The translations under genes were made by a program, and so were the position numbers. Source: Caldifarciminota bacterium (GTDB lineage: Bacteria; Hydrothermota; UBA3072). Taken from it: DNA of 48,091 nt. Shown here piece by piece: positions 1 to 8,580 of the stretch. Numbering within the stretch: the stretch's first letter is position 1; every line of letters starts with the position of its first letter. A model generated the notes under the pieces. That model ran no database searches. It was given only the letters and a program-made list of their open reading frames with translations, and was not told where the DNA came from. The stretch lies in assembly GCA_016930175.1 (NCBI GenBank), contig JAFGHJ010000020.1, forward strand, positions 1 to 48,091, given 5' to 3'.

Positions 1-86
1 GCCGGAGTGGCGGAATCGGTAGACGCATCGGACTTAAAATCCGGTGGAGAATTTTCTCCGTGTCGGTTCAAGTCCGACCTCCGGCA
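1..86 (+). tRNA. tRNA-Leu (anticodon TAA)
   Basis: Complete type II (class with long variable arm) tRNA. The seven-base acceptor GCCGGAG pairs with CTCCGGC at 79-85, with discriminator A86. The anticodon loop CTTAAAA gives anticodon TAA. An extra variable-arm hairpin (GGAGAATTTTCTCC) and the T-loop GTTCAAGTC are present. CCA is not encoded. It lies 22 bases upstream of accD on the same strand, so it may be processed from a shared transcript. Confidence 0.97.
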
Positions 87-108
87 TGTAATTTTTTGAG
101 ATATAATT

Positions 109-927
109 ATGAAATGGTTTCAAATTAGAAAAAAAATAGGAAAAGAAAGCGCAAAGAAAGAGATTCCTGACGGCTTATGGATAAAGTGTACTTCCTGTGA
201 TGAGATACTCTATAAGAAGGAGGTCGAGAAGAATCTTATGGTGTGTTCTAAGTGTAACTTCCATTTTAGAGTTAACAGCGCTTTTTATAAAAAACTACTG
301 CTCGATGAGGGCTCTTTTACATCTTTTGATGAGAATATACAGACGGCAGATCCCTTGCAATTTAAGGGTTACGTAAAAAAAATTGAAGCGGCAAGAAAAG
401 AGAGTTCTTTAAGTGAAGCAGTAATAACGGGAGAAGCCAAAATTGATGGCAGGGATGTTGAGGTGGCGATTATGGATTTTTCTTTTATAGGTGGTTCTAT
501 GGGATCCGTTGTGGGAGAGAGGGTTAGGAGGGCTATTGAAAGAGCAAGCAAGCAGAGTTTGCCTCTTTTAACAGTTAATGCTTCCGGGGGAGCCAGGATG
601 CATGAAGGCATTTTTTCTTTGATGCAGATGGCGAAAACCGCTACTGCTCTAAACAAATTAAAAACGCCTTATATTTCTATTCTTACTAATCCTACAACTG
701 CAGGAGTTCTTGCTTCTTATGCCTCACTGGGAGACATTTTAATTGCCGAGCCGGGTGCGCTTATTGGATTTGCGGGTCCCAGGGTAATAAAACAAACAAT
801 TAAAAAAGAATTGCCTGATGGTTTCCAAAGAGCGGAGTTTCTCCTGGAGCACGGTCTTATTGATATGATTGTATCGAGAAAGAACTTGAAGGATACAATT
901 ATTTCTCTTTTATCGCATCTTTGTTAA
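109..927 (+). CDS. accD: Acetyl-CoA carboxylase carboxyltransferase beta subunit
   Basis: Beta half of the carboxyltransferase that moves the carboxyl group from biotin to acetyl-CoA, the first step of fatty acid synthesis. The N-terminus has the AccD four-cysteine zinc ribbon (C27, C30, C46, C49). The crotonase-like fold follows with the glycine-rich SGGARMHEG motif near 160-168 and GPRVIKQT near 222. At 272 residues it is near the usual length of the compact form. It is first in a nine-gene plus-strand unit and is followed after 10 bases by the HPr gene. The alpha subunit (accA) is not in the window. A TATAAT at 102-107 lies too close to the ATG to serve as its promoter, so read-through from upstream is likely. 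Confidence 0.96.
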   Translation: MKWFQIRKKIGKESAKKEIPDGLWIKCTSCDEILYKKEVEKNLMVCSKCNFHFRVNSAFYKKLLLDEGSFTSFDENIQTADPLQFKGYVKKIEAARKESSLSEAVITGEAKIDGRDVEVAIMDFSFIGGSMGSVVGERVRRAIERASKQSLPLLTVNASGGARMHEGIFSLMQMAKTATALNKLKTPYISILTNPTTAGVLASYASLGDILIAEPGALIGFAGPRVIKQTIKKELPDGFQRAEFLLEHGLIDMIVSRKNLKDTIISLLSHLC

Positions 928-937
928 AAGCTTAAAA

Positions 938-1207
938 ATGTTGAAGAAAGATGCGGAAATTATTAATTCTTTAGGTATTCATGCGAGACCTGCCTCGATG
1001 ATAGTCAAGCTTGCATCCGCTTTTGACTCTAGAATAGAATTGGAGAAAAACAATGTCAAAGTTAATGCTAAAAGTATTATGGGCGTTCTAATGTTAGCTT
1101 CTGAACAGGGCGATAAGATAACAATTATAGCTGATGGTAAGGATGAGGAGGAAGCAGTGGAAGCTTTACGTGAATTAATAGAAATAAGGAAATTCGATGA
1201 AGAATAA
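938..1207 (+). CDS. ptsH: HPr phosphocarrier protein
   Basis: Small phosphocarrier of the sugar phosphotransferase system (PTS), accepting phosphate from enzyme I. The active-site histidine is H15 in GIHARPAS, and the regulatory serine region KSIMGVL places Ser at residue 46, the residue phosphorylated by HPr kinase in Firmicutes and others. At 89 residues it has the typical HPr length. The last 11 bases overlap the start of ptsI, which implies translational coupling. No PTS permease (EII) lies in this window, so the pair may serve a sugar system encoded upstream or a regulatory chain. Confidence 0.95.
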   Translation: MLKKDAEIINSLGIHARPASMIVKLASAFDSRIELEKNNVKVNAKSIMGVLMLASEQGDKITIIADGKDEEEAVEALRELIEIRKFDEE

Positions 1208-2957
1208 GATATTTAGAGGTACTCCTGCTTCTCCGTCTATTGCTATAGGTAAGAGTTTCGTGTATTCGCCTAAACAGATGGTACTTTCTTCCATGGTAGA
1301 AAAAAAGGATATTACGGAGGAGTTAGCTCTTTTCGAGAAGGCGCGTAATATGGCCTTAAAGCAACTTCGAAATCTTAAAGTTGAGTTAAAGAAAGCGAGC
1401 GATCCGGTAAGTGCGAGGTTAATAGATGTTCAGATGCTTTTCCTGCAGGACCCTCTTTTCTTAAATTCAGTTGAAAAAAGAATCAGGACAGGGAAGGAAT
1501 CGGCAGAAGAAGCCATAGTTAGTTTTTCGGAGAGTCTGGAGAAAGATTTTAAGGATATTCCGAATAGTTATATAGCAGAACGTTATTTGGATGTTAAGGA
1601 TATTGTCGAAAGATTGTTGAAGAATTTGAAGGAAGAAGAGCCGGACGGTGAATTAGGAAGTCACGGCGATATTGTTATAGCAGAGAGCTTTACAGCTTCG
1701 AGTGTTCTGCAGATGAGCAAGGCAGGCGTTGGAGGTTTAATAGCTGAGAAAGGAGGGAGGACTTCTCATTTTGCTATTCTGGCAGAAGCTTTGAATATTT
1801 CAGCTGTTGTAGGCGCGAATGGGGTTACTGAGGAAGTCGAGTCCGGAGACGAGGTAATAGTTGATGGTATTAGCGGAGTTATAGTTATTAATCCTGATGA
1901 GGATACCAAAAGAAGGTTTGAACGCAAGAAAGAAGAAACAAACGCAATTCAGAAGAAGTTTCTTGAACAAAAAGACCTTCCCGCTACAACTATTGACGGC
2001 TATTCTGTTGATATTTCCGCTAATATCGAATTGCCGATAGAACTTCCTTTTATCAAGAAGTTTGGGGCTAAAGGGGTAGGTCTTTTGCGTACCGAGTTTC
2101 TTTTTCTTACTTCTGAGGATGTCCCCGATGAGAAAGAGCAGTATGATTTCTATTTAAAAGTTGCGGAAAGTGCTTATCCTGATTATGTTATTATGAGAAC
2201 TCTTGATCTTGGAGGAGATAAAGTTTTTAAGACGAAAGTTCAGGAGGAAAATCCTTTTTTAGGATGGAGAGGTGTTCGTTTTACTCTTGCGAACGAGAAA
2301 ATTTTCGAAGATCAACTGCGCGCGATGTTAAAAGCTTCAGCTAAAGGTAATGTTAGGATTCTTATACCGATGGTTTCGCAACTGGAAGAAATTATGAGGG
2401 TTAAAGATATGGTGGAAGATATTAAAATTAAGTTAAAAAAAGAGGATGTAGCTTATGATGAAAACATCGAAATAGGAGCTATGGTTGAGATCCCTTCTGT
2501 TCCTTTAATGGCAGATTTCTTTTCTGAAGTAGTGGACTTTTTTTCTATAGGAACAAATGATTTAACTCAGTATACCCTTGCCGTTGATAGGGGAAATAAG
2601 AATATATCCAGTCTTTTTGACCAGCTTGACCCATCTGTTATTGCTCTTATGGAAATGACGGTACGCAAAGCGCATCATAAACATAAGTGGGTAGGGATTT
2701 GTGGCGATGTAGCTGCGGATGTGGTTGCAATACCTATTCTTATAGGAATGGAAATGGATGAGCTTTCGTTGCCTCCGAGTTTTATCCCCCAGATCAAAAA
2801 CATTATTAGAGGGTTAAGTTTGAAGGAGTGCAAGGATTTATTGGAAAAGGCGGAGAAAAAGCGATCGGCAAGTGAAGTGAGGGAATTCTTGAAAGGAGAG
2901 ATGCTGAATAGATTTCCTTCTCTTAAAAACATACTTGTGGAGGTTGAAAATGATTGA
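1197..2957 (+). CDS. ptsI: PTS enzyme I (phosphoenolpyruvate-protein phosphotransferase)
   Basis: Takes phosphate from phosphoenolpyruvate and passes it to HPr in the cytoplasm. The 586-residue length matches the family. The phosphohistidine lies in GGRTSHFAILAEAL with H191. The C-terminal TIM barrel has GLLRTEFLFL, the MRTLDLGGDK motif, GTNDLTQYTLAVDR and the ICGD cysteine loop. The start ATG at 1197 is inside the end of ptsH (11-base overlap), and the gene ends 8 bases inside the next gene. All catalytic signatures look intact. Confidence 0.97.
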   Translation: MKNKIFRGTPASPSIAIGKSFVYSPKQMVLSSMVEKKDITEELALFEKARNMALKQLRNLKVELKKASDPVSARLIDVQMLFLQDPLFLNSVEKRIRTGKESAEEAIVSFSESLEKDFKDIPNSYIAERYLDVKDIVERLLKNLKEEEPDGELGSHGDIVIAESFTASSVLQMSKAGVGGLIAEKGGRTSHFAILAEALNISAVVGANGVTEEVESGDEVIVDGISGVIVINPDEDTKRRFERKKEETNAIQKKFLEQKDLPATTIDGYSVDISANIELPIELPFIKKFGAKGVGLLRTEFLFLTSEDVPDEKEQYDFYLKVAESAYPDYVIMRTLDLGGDKVFKTKVQEENPFLGWRGVRFTLANEKIFEDQLRAMLKASAKGNVRILIPMVSQLEEIMRVKDMVEDIKIKLKKEDVAYDENIEIGAMVEIPSVPLMADFFSEVVDFFSIGTNDLTQYTLAVDRGNKNISSLFDQLDPSVIALMEMTVRKAHHKHKWVGICGDVAADVVAIPILIGMEMDELSLPPSFIPQIKNIIRGLSLKECKDLLEKAEKKRSASEVREFLKGEMLNRFPSLKNILVEVEND

Positions 2958-3927
2958 AATTATTGATGATTTACCTCAGCAAATCGAAGAGGCTGTCGAG
3001 CTTGGTTCTGCGGCTGATTTCGATTTTAAAGGCATAAAAAATATTTGTGTTGGTGGTATGGGGGGGTCTTCTATAGGAGGTGAGTTACTTCAGAATATTT
3101 CCGCTAAGTATTCTAAAATACCTTTTTATATTGTCAGGGATTATAATTTGCCCAGTTTTGTCAATAGTAAAAGCCTCGTGATTATTGTCAGTTATTCGGG
3201 CAACACGGAAGAAACTTTATCTCTTATGAATCAGGTCCCTAATAAAGCTAAGATTTTATGTGTTAGCAGTAATGGCGTGGTAGGGGACCGGGCCAAGGAG
3301 AAAAGTTTACCTCTTATATCAATTCCAAAGGGATATCCTCCAAGAGGGGCGGTTGCTTATCTGTTTTTTCCTATTTTGGAGGTTTTACGAAAATCTGGTA
3401 TAATAAAGATAAAGAAAGATGATATTGATGAGGTTATAGGCGTTCTTTCAGATAATATAGAAACAGCAAAGGTATGGGCCGAGGAAGTTAGCGGCAGATT
3501 GAAGGAGAAACTTCCTTTTATTTATTCGATTCATGATTTTAGTGGGGTTGCAAGGAGATGGTGTACACAGATTAACGAAAATTCAAAGTCTCTCGCTCAT
3601 TTTGCTGTGTTTTCGGAGTTAAACCACAACGAAATAGTAGGTTGGGAAAACCCAAAGGAAATCCTTAAAAGAATTTTTATTTTTATTCTAAGGGATAGAA
3701 ATGAGCAGGAAAAAATAAAAAAGAGAATTGAAATCACCACCGAGTTAATTAAGGAATTTGCAGGTGAAATTATGGATGTTTATTCTGAGGGTAAATCTCA
3801 ACTTGCCAAAATCTTTTCACTGATACAAAAAGGTGATTATCTATCTTTCTACCTTGCGAGGAATTACAAGGTCGATCCTCTGCCGGTGAAAAAAATTCAG
3901 GAGTTAAAAAGAAGGCTTGCCGAATGA
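2950..3927 (+). CDS. Bifunctional phosphoglucose/phosphomannose isomerase family protein
   Basis: SIS-fold sugar isomerase of the PGI/PMI family, interconverting glucose-6-P or mannose-6-P with fructose-6-P. Visible signatures are the first SIS loop GGMGGSSIGGE near residues 35-45, SYSGNTEE near 81-88, and PPRGA near 130-134 that is typical of this subfamily. The later NSKSLAHFAVFSELNHNEI segment carries the conserved Glu and His. The start is ATG 2950, preceded by GGAGG at 2939-2943, rather than the in-frame TTG 15 bases earlier; this gives 325 residues. It overlaps ptsI by 8 bases and the next gene by 4, and with that gene suggests a route from hexose phosphate to nucleotide sugar. Confidence 0.9.
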   Translation: MIEIIDDLPQQIEEAVELGSAADFDFKGIKNICVGGMGGSSIGGELLQNISAKYSKIPFYIVRDYNLPSFVNSKSLVIIVSYSGNTEETLSLMNQVPNKAKILCVSSNGVVGDRAKEKSLPLISIPKGYPPRGAVAYLFFPILEVLRKSGIIKIKKDDIDEVIGVLSDNIETAKVWAEEVSGRLKEKLPFIYSIHDFSGVARRWCTQINENSKSLAHFAVFSELNHNEIVGWENPKEILKRIFIFILRDRNEQEKIKKRIEITTELIKEFAGEIMDVYSEGKSQLAKIFSLIQKGDYLSFYLARNYKVDPLPVKKIQELKRRLAE

Positions 3928-4913
3928 CGGTTATCGTTCCCCTTGCCGGTTATGGAACTCGACTTAGACCTCTGACCTTTAGTGTGCCCAAGCCACTTTT
4001 GCTATGTGCGGGGGATCCCATCCTTGGTTGGATATTTAAGTCCATCTCGGGACTTTCACCTTCGGCAATAATTTTAATAGTAGGTTACCAGGAAGATACA
4101 ATAAGAGACTGGGTGGGAGAGCATTATGGTGATTTACCTGTGAAATGGGTCATACAAGAAGAAGCAAAAGGTTTGGGTCATGCGGTCTGGAAAGCCGGGA
4201 AGGTGGTTTCGCCTGAAAGCGATGTTTTGATTTACCTGGGAGATACGATATTTGATTTAGATTGGAATATCGTTAAAGAAGGCAAAGATAATTTTATTGG
4301 AGTAAAAAGAGTCGAAGAACCGCAGCAATTTGGCGTTGTTGAAGTCGAAAATAATAGGATTATTGATTTGGTGGAAAAACCGGAAAAACCAACTTCCGAT
4401 CTTGCTGTAGTTGGTCTTTATTATATAAAAAAATGGGATTTTTTGTACAGGCAGCTCAATTTTCTAATTGAAGAGGATATAAAAACCCAAAATGAATATC
4501 AATTGACGGATGCATTGAAGCTTATGTTGGAAAAAGAAGATACTGAGCTCAAAATACTCTCTGTACGGGGATGGTATGACTGCGGCAAAATAGACACCTT
4601 ACTGCAAACCAATGCCGGACTCTTAAAGAATCCTCCAGATTGGATTGATTTTAAAAGTAAGATAAATAATTATTCGTATATTAGCAGTTCTTCCCGATTA
4701 GAAAATACGGAGCTTGGGCATTTCGTTACTGTGGGAGAGAATTCATTAATAGAAAAATCAAGTATTAGAAATTCTATCATCGGTAATTCCGTTAAAATTG
4801 TGAACTCGGATATTTTTGATTCAATTATTGGTGATGAGTCAGAGATTATAAATGTAAAGGGTAAGTTTATATTAGGTTCCAATTCCTTCATTCGGGGAAA
4901 GGAGAGAAGATAA
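3924..4913 (+). CDS. Sugar-1-phosphate nucleotidyltransferase with left-handed beta-helix tail
   Basis: Transfers a nucleotide to a sugar-1-phosphate (glucose-1-P or mannose-1-P type) to make an activated sugar. The N-terminal Rossmann domain has the signature LAGYGTRLRPLT (7-18) followed by VPKPLL, the metal-binding GDT at 106-108, and VEKPEKP. About residues 245-325 form hexapeptide-like repeats (SSIRNSIIGNSVKI, then SDIFDSIIGDESEI), a beta-helix tail. The exact nucleotide and sugar cannot be told from sequence alone. ATGA overlap (3924-3927) couples it to the isomerase gene upstream. Confidence 0.88.
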   Translation: MTVIVPLAGYGTRLRPLTFSVPKPLLLCAGDPILGWIFKSISGLSPSAIILIVGYQEDTIRDWVGEHYGDLPVKWVIQEEAKGLGHAVWKAGKVVSPESDVLIYLGDTIFDLDWNIVKEGKDNFIGVKRVEEPQQFGVVEVENNRIIDLVEKPEKPTSDLAVVGLYYIKKWDFLYRQLNFLIEEDIKTQNEYQLTDALKLMLEKEDTELKILSVRGWYDCGKIDTLLQTNAGLLKNPPDWIDFKSKINNYSYISSSSRLENTELGHFVTVGENSLIEKSSIRNSIIGNSVKIVNSDIFDSIIGDESEIINVKGKFILGSNSFIRGKERR

Positions 4914-6059
4914 GTGAAAAGAATAATTACGAGTGAATCTGTAACCGAGGGACATCCGGATAAAATCTGTGATCAGGTTTCCGATGCGGTTTTAGACGAG
5001 CTTTATAAAAACGATCCGGATAAAGAGAGAGTGAGAACGGCAATAGAAACTCTGACAACACGTGGTATCGTTTTGGTTTCGGGAGAGATGACTACTTCGG
5101 TTTATATAGATGTTCCCGATTTGGTCAGAGAACTACTTAAGGATATAGGATATGTTAAAACCGAATATCATTTTACTTACGAGACTTGTGGTGTTGTTAC
5201 TATGATTCAAGGGCAATCTTCCGATATTGCTTTAGGAGTTGATAAAGGAGGAGCCGGAGATCAAGGAATGATGTTTGGTTATGCGACTAAAGAAACGAAA
5301 GAACTGATGCCTATGCCTATTATGTTGGCACACAAGTTAGTCAAGAAGCTCGCAGATAAAAGAAAAGAGCAGGATGACCATTTCTTACGTCCCGATGGGA
5401 AATCTCAAGTATCAGTTGAATATGTTGATGGAATTCCCAAAAGAGTGGATACTGTTTTGATTTCTGCCCAGTGTGATCCTCAGGTTGGTATGAAGGAACT
5501 TAAAGAGTATATTATTGAAGAAGTCATCAAACCAACCGTGCCGGTAGATTTACTGGACGGTAATACCGATTATCTGGTTAACCCGACAGGCAGATTCGTT
5601 ATAGGCGGCCCTCAGGCGGATACGGGGGTGACCGGTAGAAAGATTATGGTTGATACTTACGGAGGTTTAGGTAAGCATGGGGGAGGTTGTTTTTCCGGTA
5701 AAGACCCGACTAAAGTTGACCGGTCCGCTGCTTATATGGCTAGATATGTGGCTAAGAATGTTGTTGCTGCGTCACTTGCCGATAAGGTTGAAATACAAAT
5801 AGCTTACGCAATTGGTATGGAGGAGCCCGTTTCGATATATATAGATTCTTTTGGTACGGGAGTGGTTTCTGACGAAAAGATTTTGGAAGCCGTCAAGAAA
5901 GTTTTCGATTTTCGTCCCAGAGCAATAATAAAACAATTAGATTTGTTAAGGGCCCAATATCTTGATACAGCCTGTTATGGACATTTCGGTAGAGAAGATA
6001 AAAACTTTAAATGGGAAGAGACCGACAAGGTTACCCAGTTGAAAGCAGAGGTAGGTTGA
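4914..6059 (+). CDS. metK: S-adenosylmethionine synthetase
   Basis: Makes S-adenosylmethionine (SAM) from methionine and ATP. The N-terminus has the hallmark [20 protein letters not shown]; the second signature [19 protein letters not shown] lies near residue 255; the 381-residue length is normal. The start is GTG at 4914, directly after the TAA of the previous gene, with an AAGGAGAG ribosome site at about 4900-4907. Its stop overlaps the ATG of ahcY by one base, joining synthesis of SAM to recycling of its by-product. Confidence 0.98.
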   Translation: MKRIITSESVTEGHPDKICDQVSDAVLDELYKNDPDKERVRTAIETLTTRGIVLVSGEMTTSVYIDVPDLVRELLKDIGYVKTEYHFTYETCGVVTMIQGQSSDIALGVDKGGAGDQGMMFGYATKETKELMPMPIMLAHKLVKKLADKRKEQDDHFLRPDGKSQVSVEYVDGIPKRVDTVLISAQCDPQVGMKELKEYIIEEVIKPTVPVDLLDGNTDYLVNPTGRFVIGGPQADTGVTGRKIMVDTYGGLGKHGGGCFSGKDPTKVDRSAAYMARYVAKNVVAASLADKVEIQIAYAIGMEEPVSIYIDSFGTGVVSDEKILEAVKKVFDFRPRAIIKQLDLLRAQYLDTACYGHFGREDKNFKWEETDKVTQLKAEVG

Positions 6060-7315
6060 TGAATTACGATATAGCGGATGAATCTTTAGTAGAGAAAGGT
6101 ATAGTCAGGATTAAGTGGGCTGCTGGTTTTATGCCGGTTTTGGCAAACATAAAGGAAAAATTCGAGAAAGAAAAGCCTCTTAAAGGAGTATCGATTGCTG
6201 CATGTTTACATGTTACGACAGAGACCGCAAATCTTATGGAAACCTTGAAAGCCGGAGGGGCCAAAGTTACTCTGTGTGCTTCCAATCCTCTTTCGACGCA
6301 GGATGATGTTGCCGCCGCATTAGTAAAAGAATTTGGAATTCCCGTTTTCGCAAAGCATGGAGCCGATAGAGAAACTTATTATCGGCACATAGAAGAAACT
6401 CTTAAAAGCGGACATGATATCACAATGGATGATGGTGCCGATCTTGTGTCTACTTTACATAGTAAGTATAAATCGGAATTGAATAAAGTTGTAGGGGGTA
6501 CGGAAGAGACGACGACAGGTGTAGTAAGGCTAAGAGCGATGGCTAAAGATGGAGTTCTAGGTTATCCTGTTATTGCTGTAAACGATTCATTAACAAAGTA
6601 TTTGTTCGATAATCGCTACGGTACGGGGCAATCCACAATTGATGGTATCCTGCGGGCTACAAATTATCTTATTTCCGGTAGTAATTTTGTGGTTTTTGGC
6701 TTTGGGTGGTGCGGAAAGGGAGTGGCGAAGAGGGCGAGCGGTATGGGAGCGAGAGTGATTGTTGTTGAAACCGATCCTGTTAGAGCTCTTGAAGCTGCTA
6801 TGGAAGGATATGATGTTATGCCCAAGAGAAAAGCTGCAGAGATAGGTGATGTATTTATTACGGTTACGGGAGATAAGTGGATTATTACAGAGAAAGAGAT
6901 GCAAGTAATGAAAGATAATGTAATAATCGGCAATTCCGGTCACTTTAATATTGAAATTAAACTTGAGGATCTTGAAAAAATAAGTAATTCAAAGAAGGAA
7001 ATAAGAGAAAATGTAACCCAATATAAACTGAAAGGTGGACGCAGGATTAACCTTCTTGGCGGAGGGAGATTGGTGAATCTCTCATGCGCTGAAGGGCATC
7101 CGGCAGTGGTAATGGATATGAGCTTTGCCAACCAGGCAAACGCGGCTGTTTATTTAACCCGTGAAGCGCCTAAAATGGATAAGAAGGTCTACACATTGCC
7201 ATCGGAAATTGATCACGAGATTGCCCGGTTGAAGCTTAAAACGATGGGTATAGAAATCGATGTTTTGACAAAGGAACAGAAGAAATATCTTAGCTCCTGG
7301 GGGGAGGGAACTTAA
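6059..7315 (+). CDS. ahcY: S-adenosylhomocysteine hydrolase
   Basis: Splits S-adenosylhomocysteine into adenosine and homocysteine, using a bound NAD. Substrate-domain motifs include the HVTTETANLMETL and SNPLSTQDDVAAAL segments and the DDGADL segment. The NAD domain has GFGWCGKGVAKRASGMGA and GNSGHFNIEI, and the C-terminus has LLGGGRLVNLSCAEGHP. The start is taken as ATG 6059 in the TGATG junction with metK (418 residues); an in-frame start 48 bases upstream would lie inside metK and adds no family residues. AGAGG at about 6046-6050 can serve as ribosome site. Confidence 0.97.
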   Translation: MNYDIADESLVEKGIVRIKWAAGFMPVLANIKEKFEKEKPLKGVSIAACLHVTTETANLMETLKAGGAKVTLCASNPLSTQDDVAAALVKEFGIPVFAKHGADRETYYRHIEETLKSGHDITMDDGADLVSTLHSKYKSELNKVVGGTEETTTGVVRLRAMAKDGVLGYPVIAVNDSLTKYLFDNRYGTGQSTIDGILRATNYLISGSNFVVFGFGWCGKGVAKRASGMGARVIVVETDPVRALEAAMEGYDVMPKRKAAEIGDVFITVTGDKWIITEKEMQVMKDNVIIGNSGHFNIEIKLEDLEKISNSKKEIRENVTQYKLKGGRRINLLGGGRLVNLSCAEGHPAVVMDMSFANQANAAVYLTREAPKMDKKVYTLPSEIDHEIARLKLKTMGIEIDVLTKEQKKYLSSWGEGT

Positions 7316-7325
7316 TTTAAGCTGA

Positions 7326-8579
7326 ATGCGCGAGCTTTCAATTAGTTTCTTTTTACTATTTTTATTGTTTGTTTGCCTGGATGTTTCCACAACATCTTAT
7401 TCACTTGGAATTAGAAATGCCCTTTTTGACGAAATCGACAACAGAATTGCTTTAGGTGCTGCTGAGATAAAAAGGGAAATCCATGAGACGGAAAAGTTAG
7501 ATTTGGATTTAAAAAAGACTTACCCTATTTTAGCGGAATATTCACTTGGTTGGGTAGAGTTGTTTGATTCTAATAAAAATCTTGTTGTTTCTTCAGACTA
7601 CAAGGTGCGTTTTATACCTGAGGAGTTCCCCGATACACTTAGCTTCTGGGGATACAGATATGGTTTGTTCCCTGTTAAGGATGGATATTTGCTGGTTACG
7701 TCTTCGGATGAGCAACTTAGTGTGCTTAAAAGGGTTTTTAGAGTTTCTTTATTCTTAAAAATTTTAGTCTATTTTTCGTTTATTGCTCTTGGTTTTTATA
7801 TTTTCTGGGTATTTTCTTATCCTTTCAAAAAAGTTAGAGAAGTTACGGGAGAGAAAGGTCAAAATATAGATTATACAATGAGAACTATAAGAGAAATGGT
7901 AAAAGACTATAGGGGGAAGTTGAAAAATGTGCAGGAAAGAGAAAGAGAATTAAAACAGAGACTTTTCCTTTCTAACTTGGGAGAGAATGTAACTCAGGTC
8001 CTCCATGAGATAAGGAATGCCACCGGTGCCATTTTCGGATTTGGTAAACTTGTCGAAAATGAGGAAATCAAGAGGGGTATTCTGGAGGAAACCAGCCGTT
8101 TAAATGATTTTTCTATGAACCTTTTATCTCTTTCAGGGCCGCTAAAGTTAGAGGTAGGGGATGTGAATCTAAAGGATTTGATAGCTTTGGTAATTAAAAG
8201 ATTAGAGAATGAAAAGGTTGATATAAAAACCCATATAGGGGATGATATTGGATTGAAAGTTGATGGAGAGCTTTTAGGTAGAGCGATATATAATATACTT
8301 GATAACGCTCTGGATGCGTGTAAGGAAAAAGGTCAGATAATTGTTTCGGTTGAGAAAAAGAAAAAAAACATTAATATTCTAATAGAGGATACGGGAGTTG
8401 GTATGGATAAAAGAACTTTATCCTCCATTTTTGATTTGTTTTTCAGCAAAAAAGACGGGGGTGTTGGAGTTGGAATGGCTGTAGCAAAGAGAATTATAGA
8501 GTCTCACAATGGAGATATTAGAGTAAAGAGCAAACCCGGCAAAGGCAGTAAGTTTTTAATAACTCTTCCGCAGGAGTAA
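7326..8579 (+). CDS. Membrane sensor histidine kinase
   Basis: Two-component sensor. One membrane segment lies at about 5-20 and a second at about 143-163, enclosing a roughly 120-residue extracytoplasmic sensor domain that I do not recognise. The cytoplasmic part has a coiled linker, the H-box VLHEIRNATG with phospho-accepting H227, the N-box NILDNALDA near 323-331, DTGVGM at 355-360 and GVGVGM at 379-384. The HEIRN H-box and the paired regulator point to the NtrB/AtoS-like group. It starts 10 bases after ahcY and ends one base before the regulator gene. Confidence 0.93.
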   Translation: MRELSISFFLLFLLFVCLDVSTTSYSLGIRNALFDEIDNRIALGAAEIKREIHETEKLDLDLKKTYPILAEYSLGWVELFDSNKNLVVSSDYKVRFIPEEFPDTLSFWGYRYGLFPVKDGYLLVTSSDEQLSVLKRVFRVSLFLKILVYFSFIALGFYIFWVFSYPFKKVREVTGEKGQNIDYTMRTIREMVKDYRGKLKNVQERERELKQRLFLSNLGENVTQVLHEIRNATGAIFGFGKLVENEEIKRGILEETSRLNDFSMNLLSLSGPLKLEVGDVNLKDLIALVIKRLENEKVDIKTHIGDDIGLKVDGELLGRAIYNILDNALDACKEKGQIIVSVEKKKKNINILIEDTGVGMDKRTLSSIFDLFFSKKDGGVGVGMAVAKRIIESHNGDIRVKSKPGKGSKFLITLPQE

Positions 8580-8580
8580 G

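Noticed and set aside
102-107. TATAAT before accD
   Set aside because: Only one base before the ATG, so transcription would start inside the gene; the matching -35 position lies in the tRNA and does not fit.
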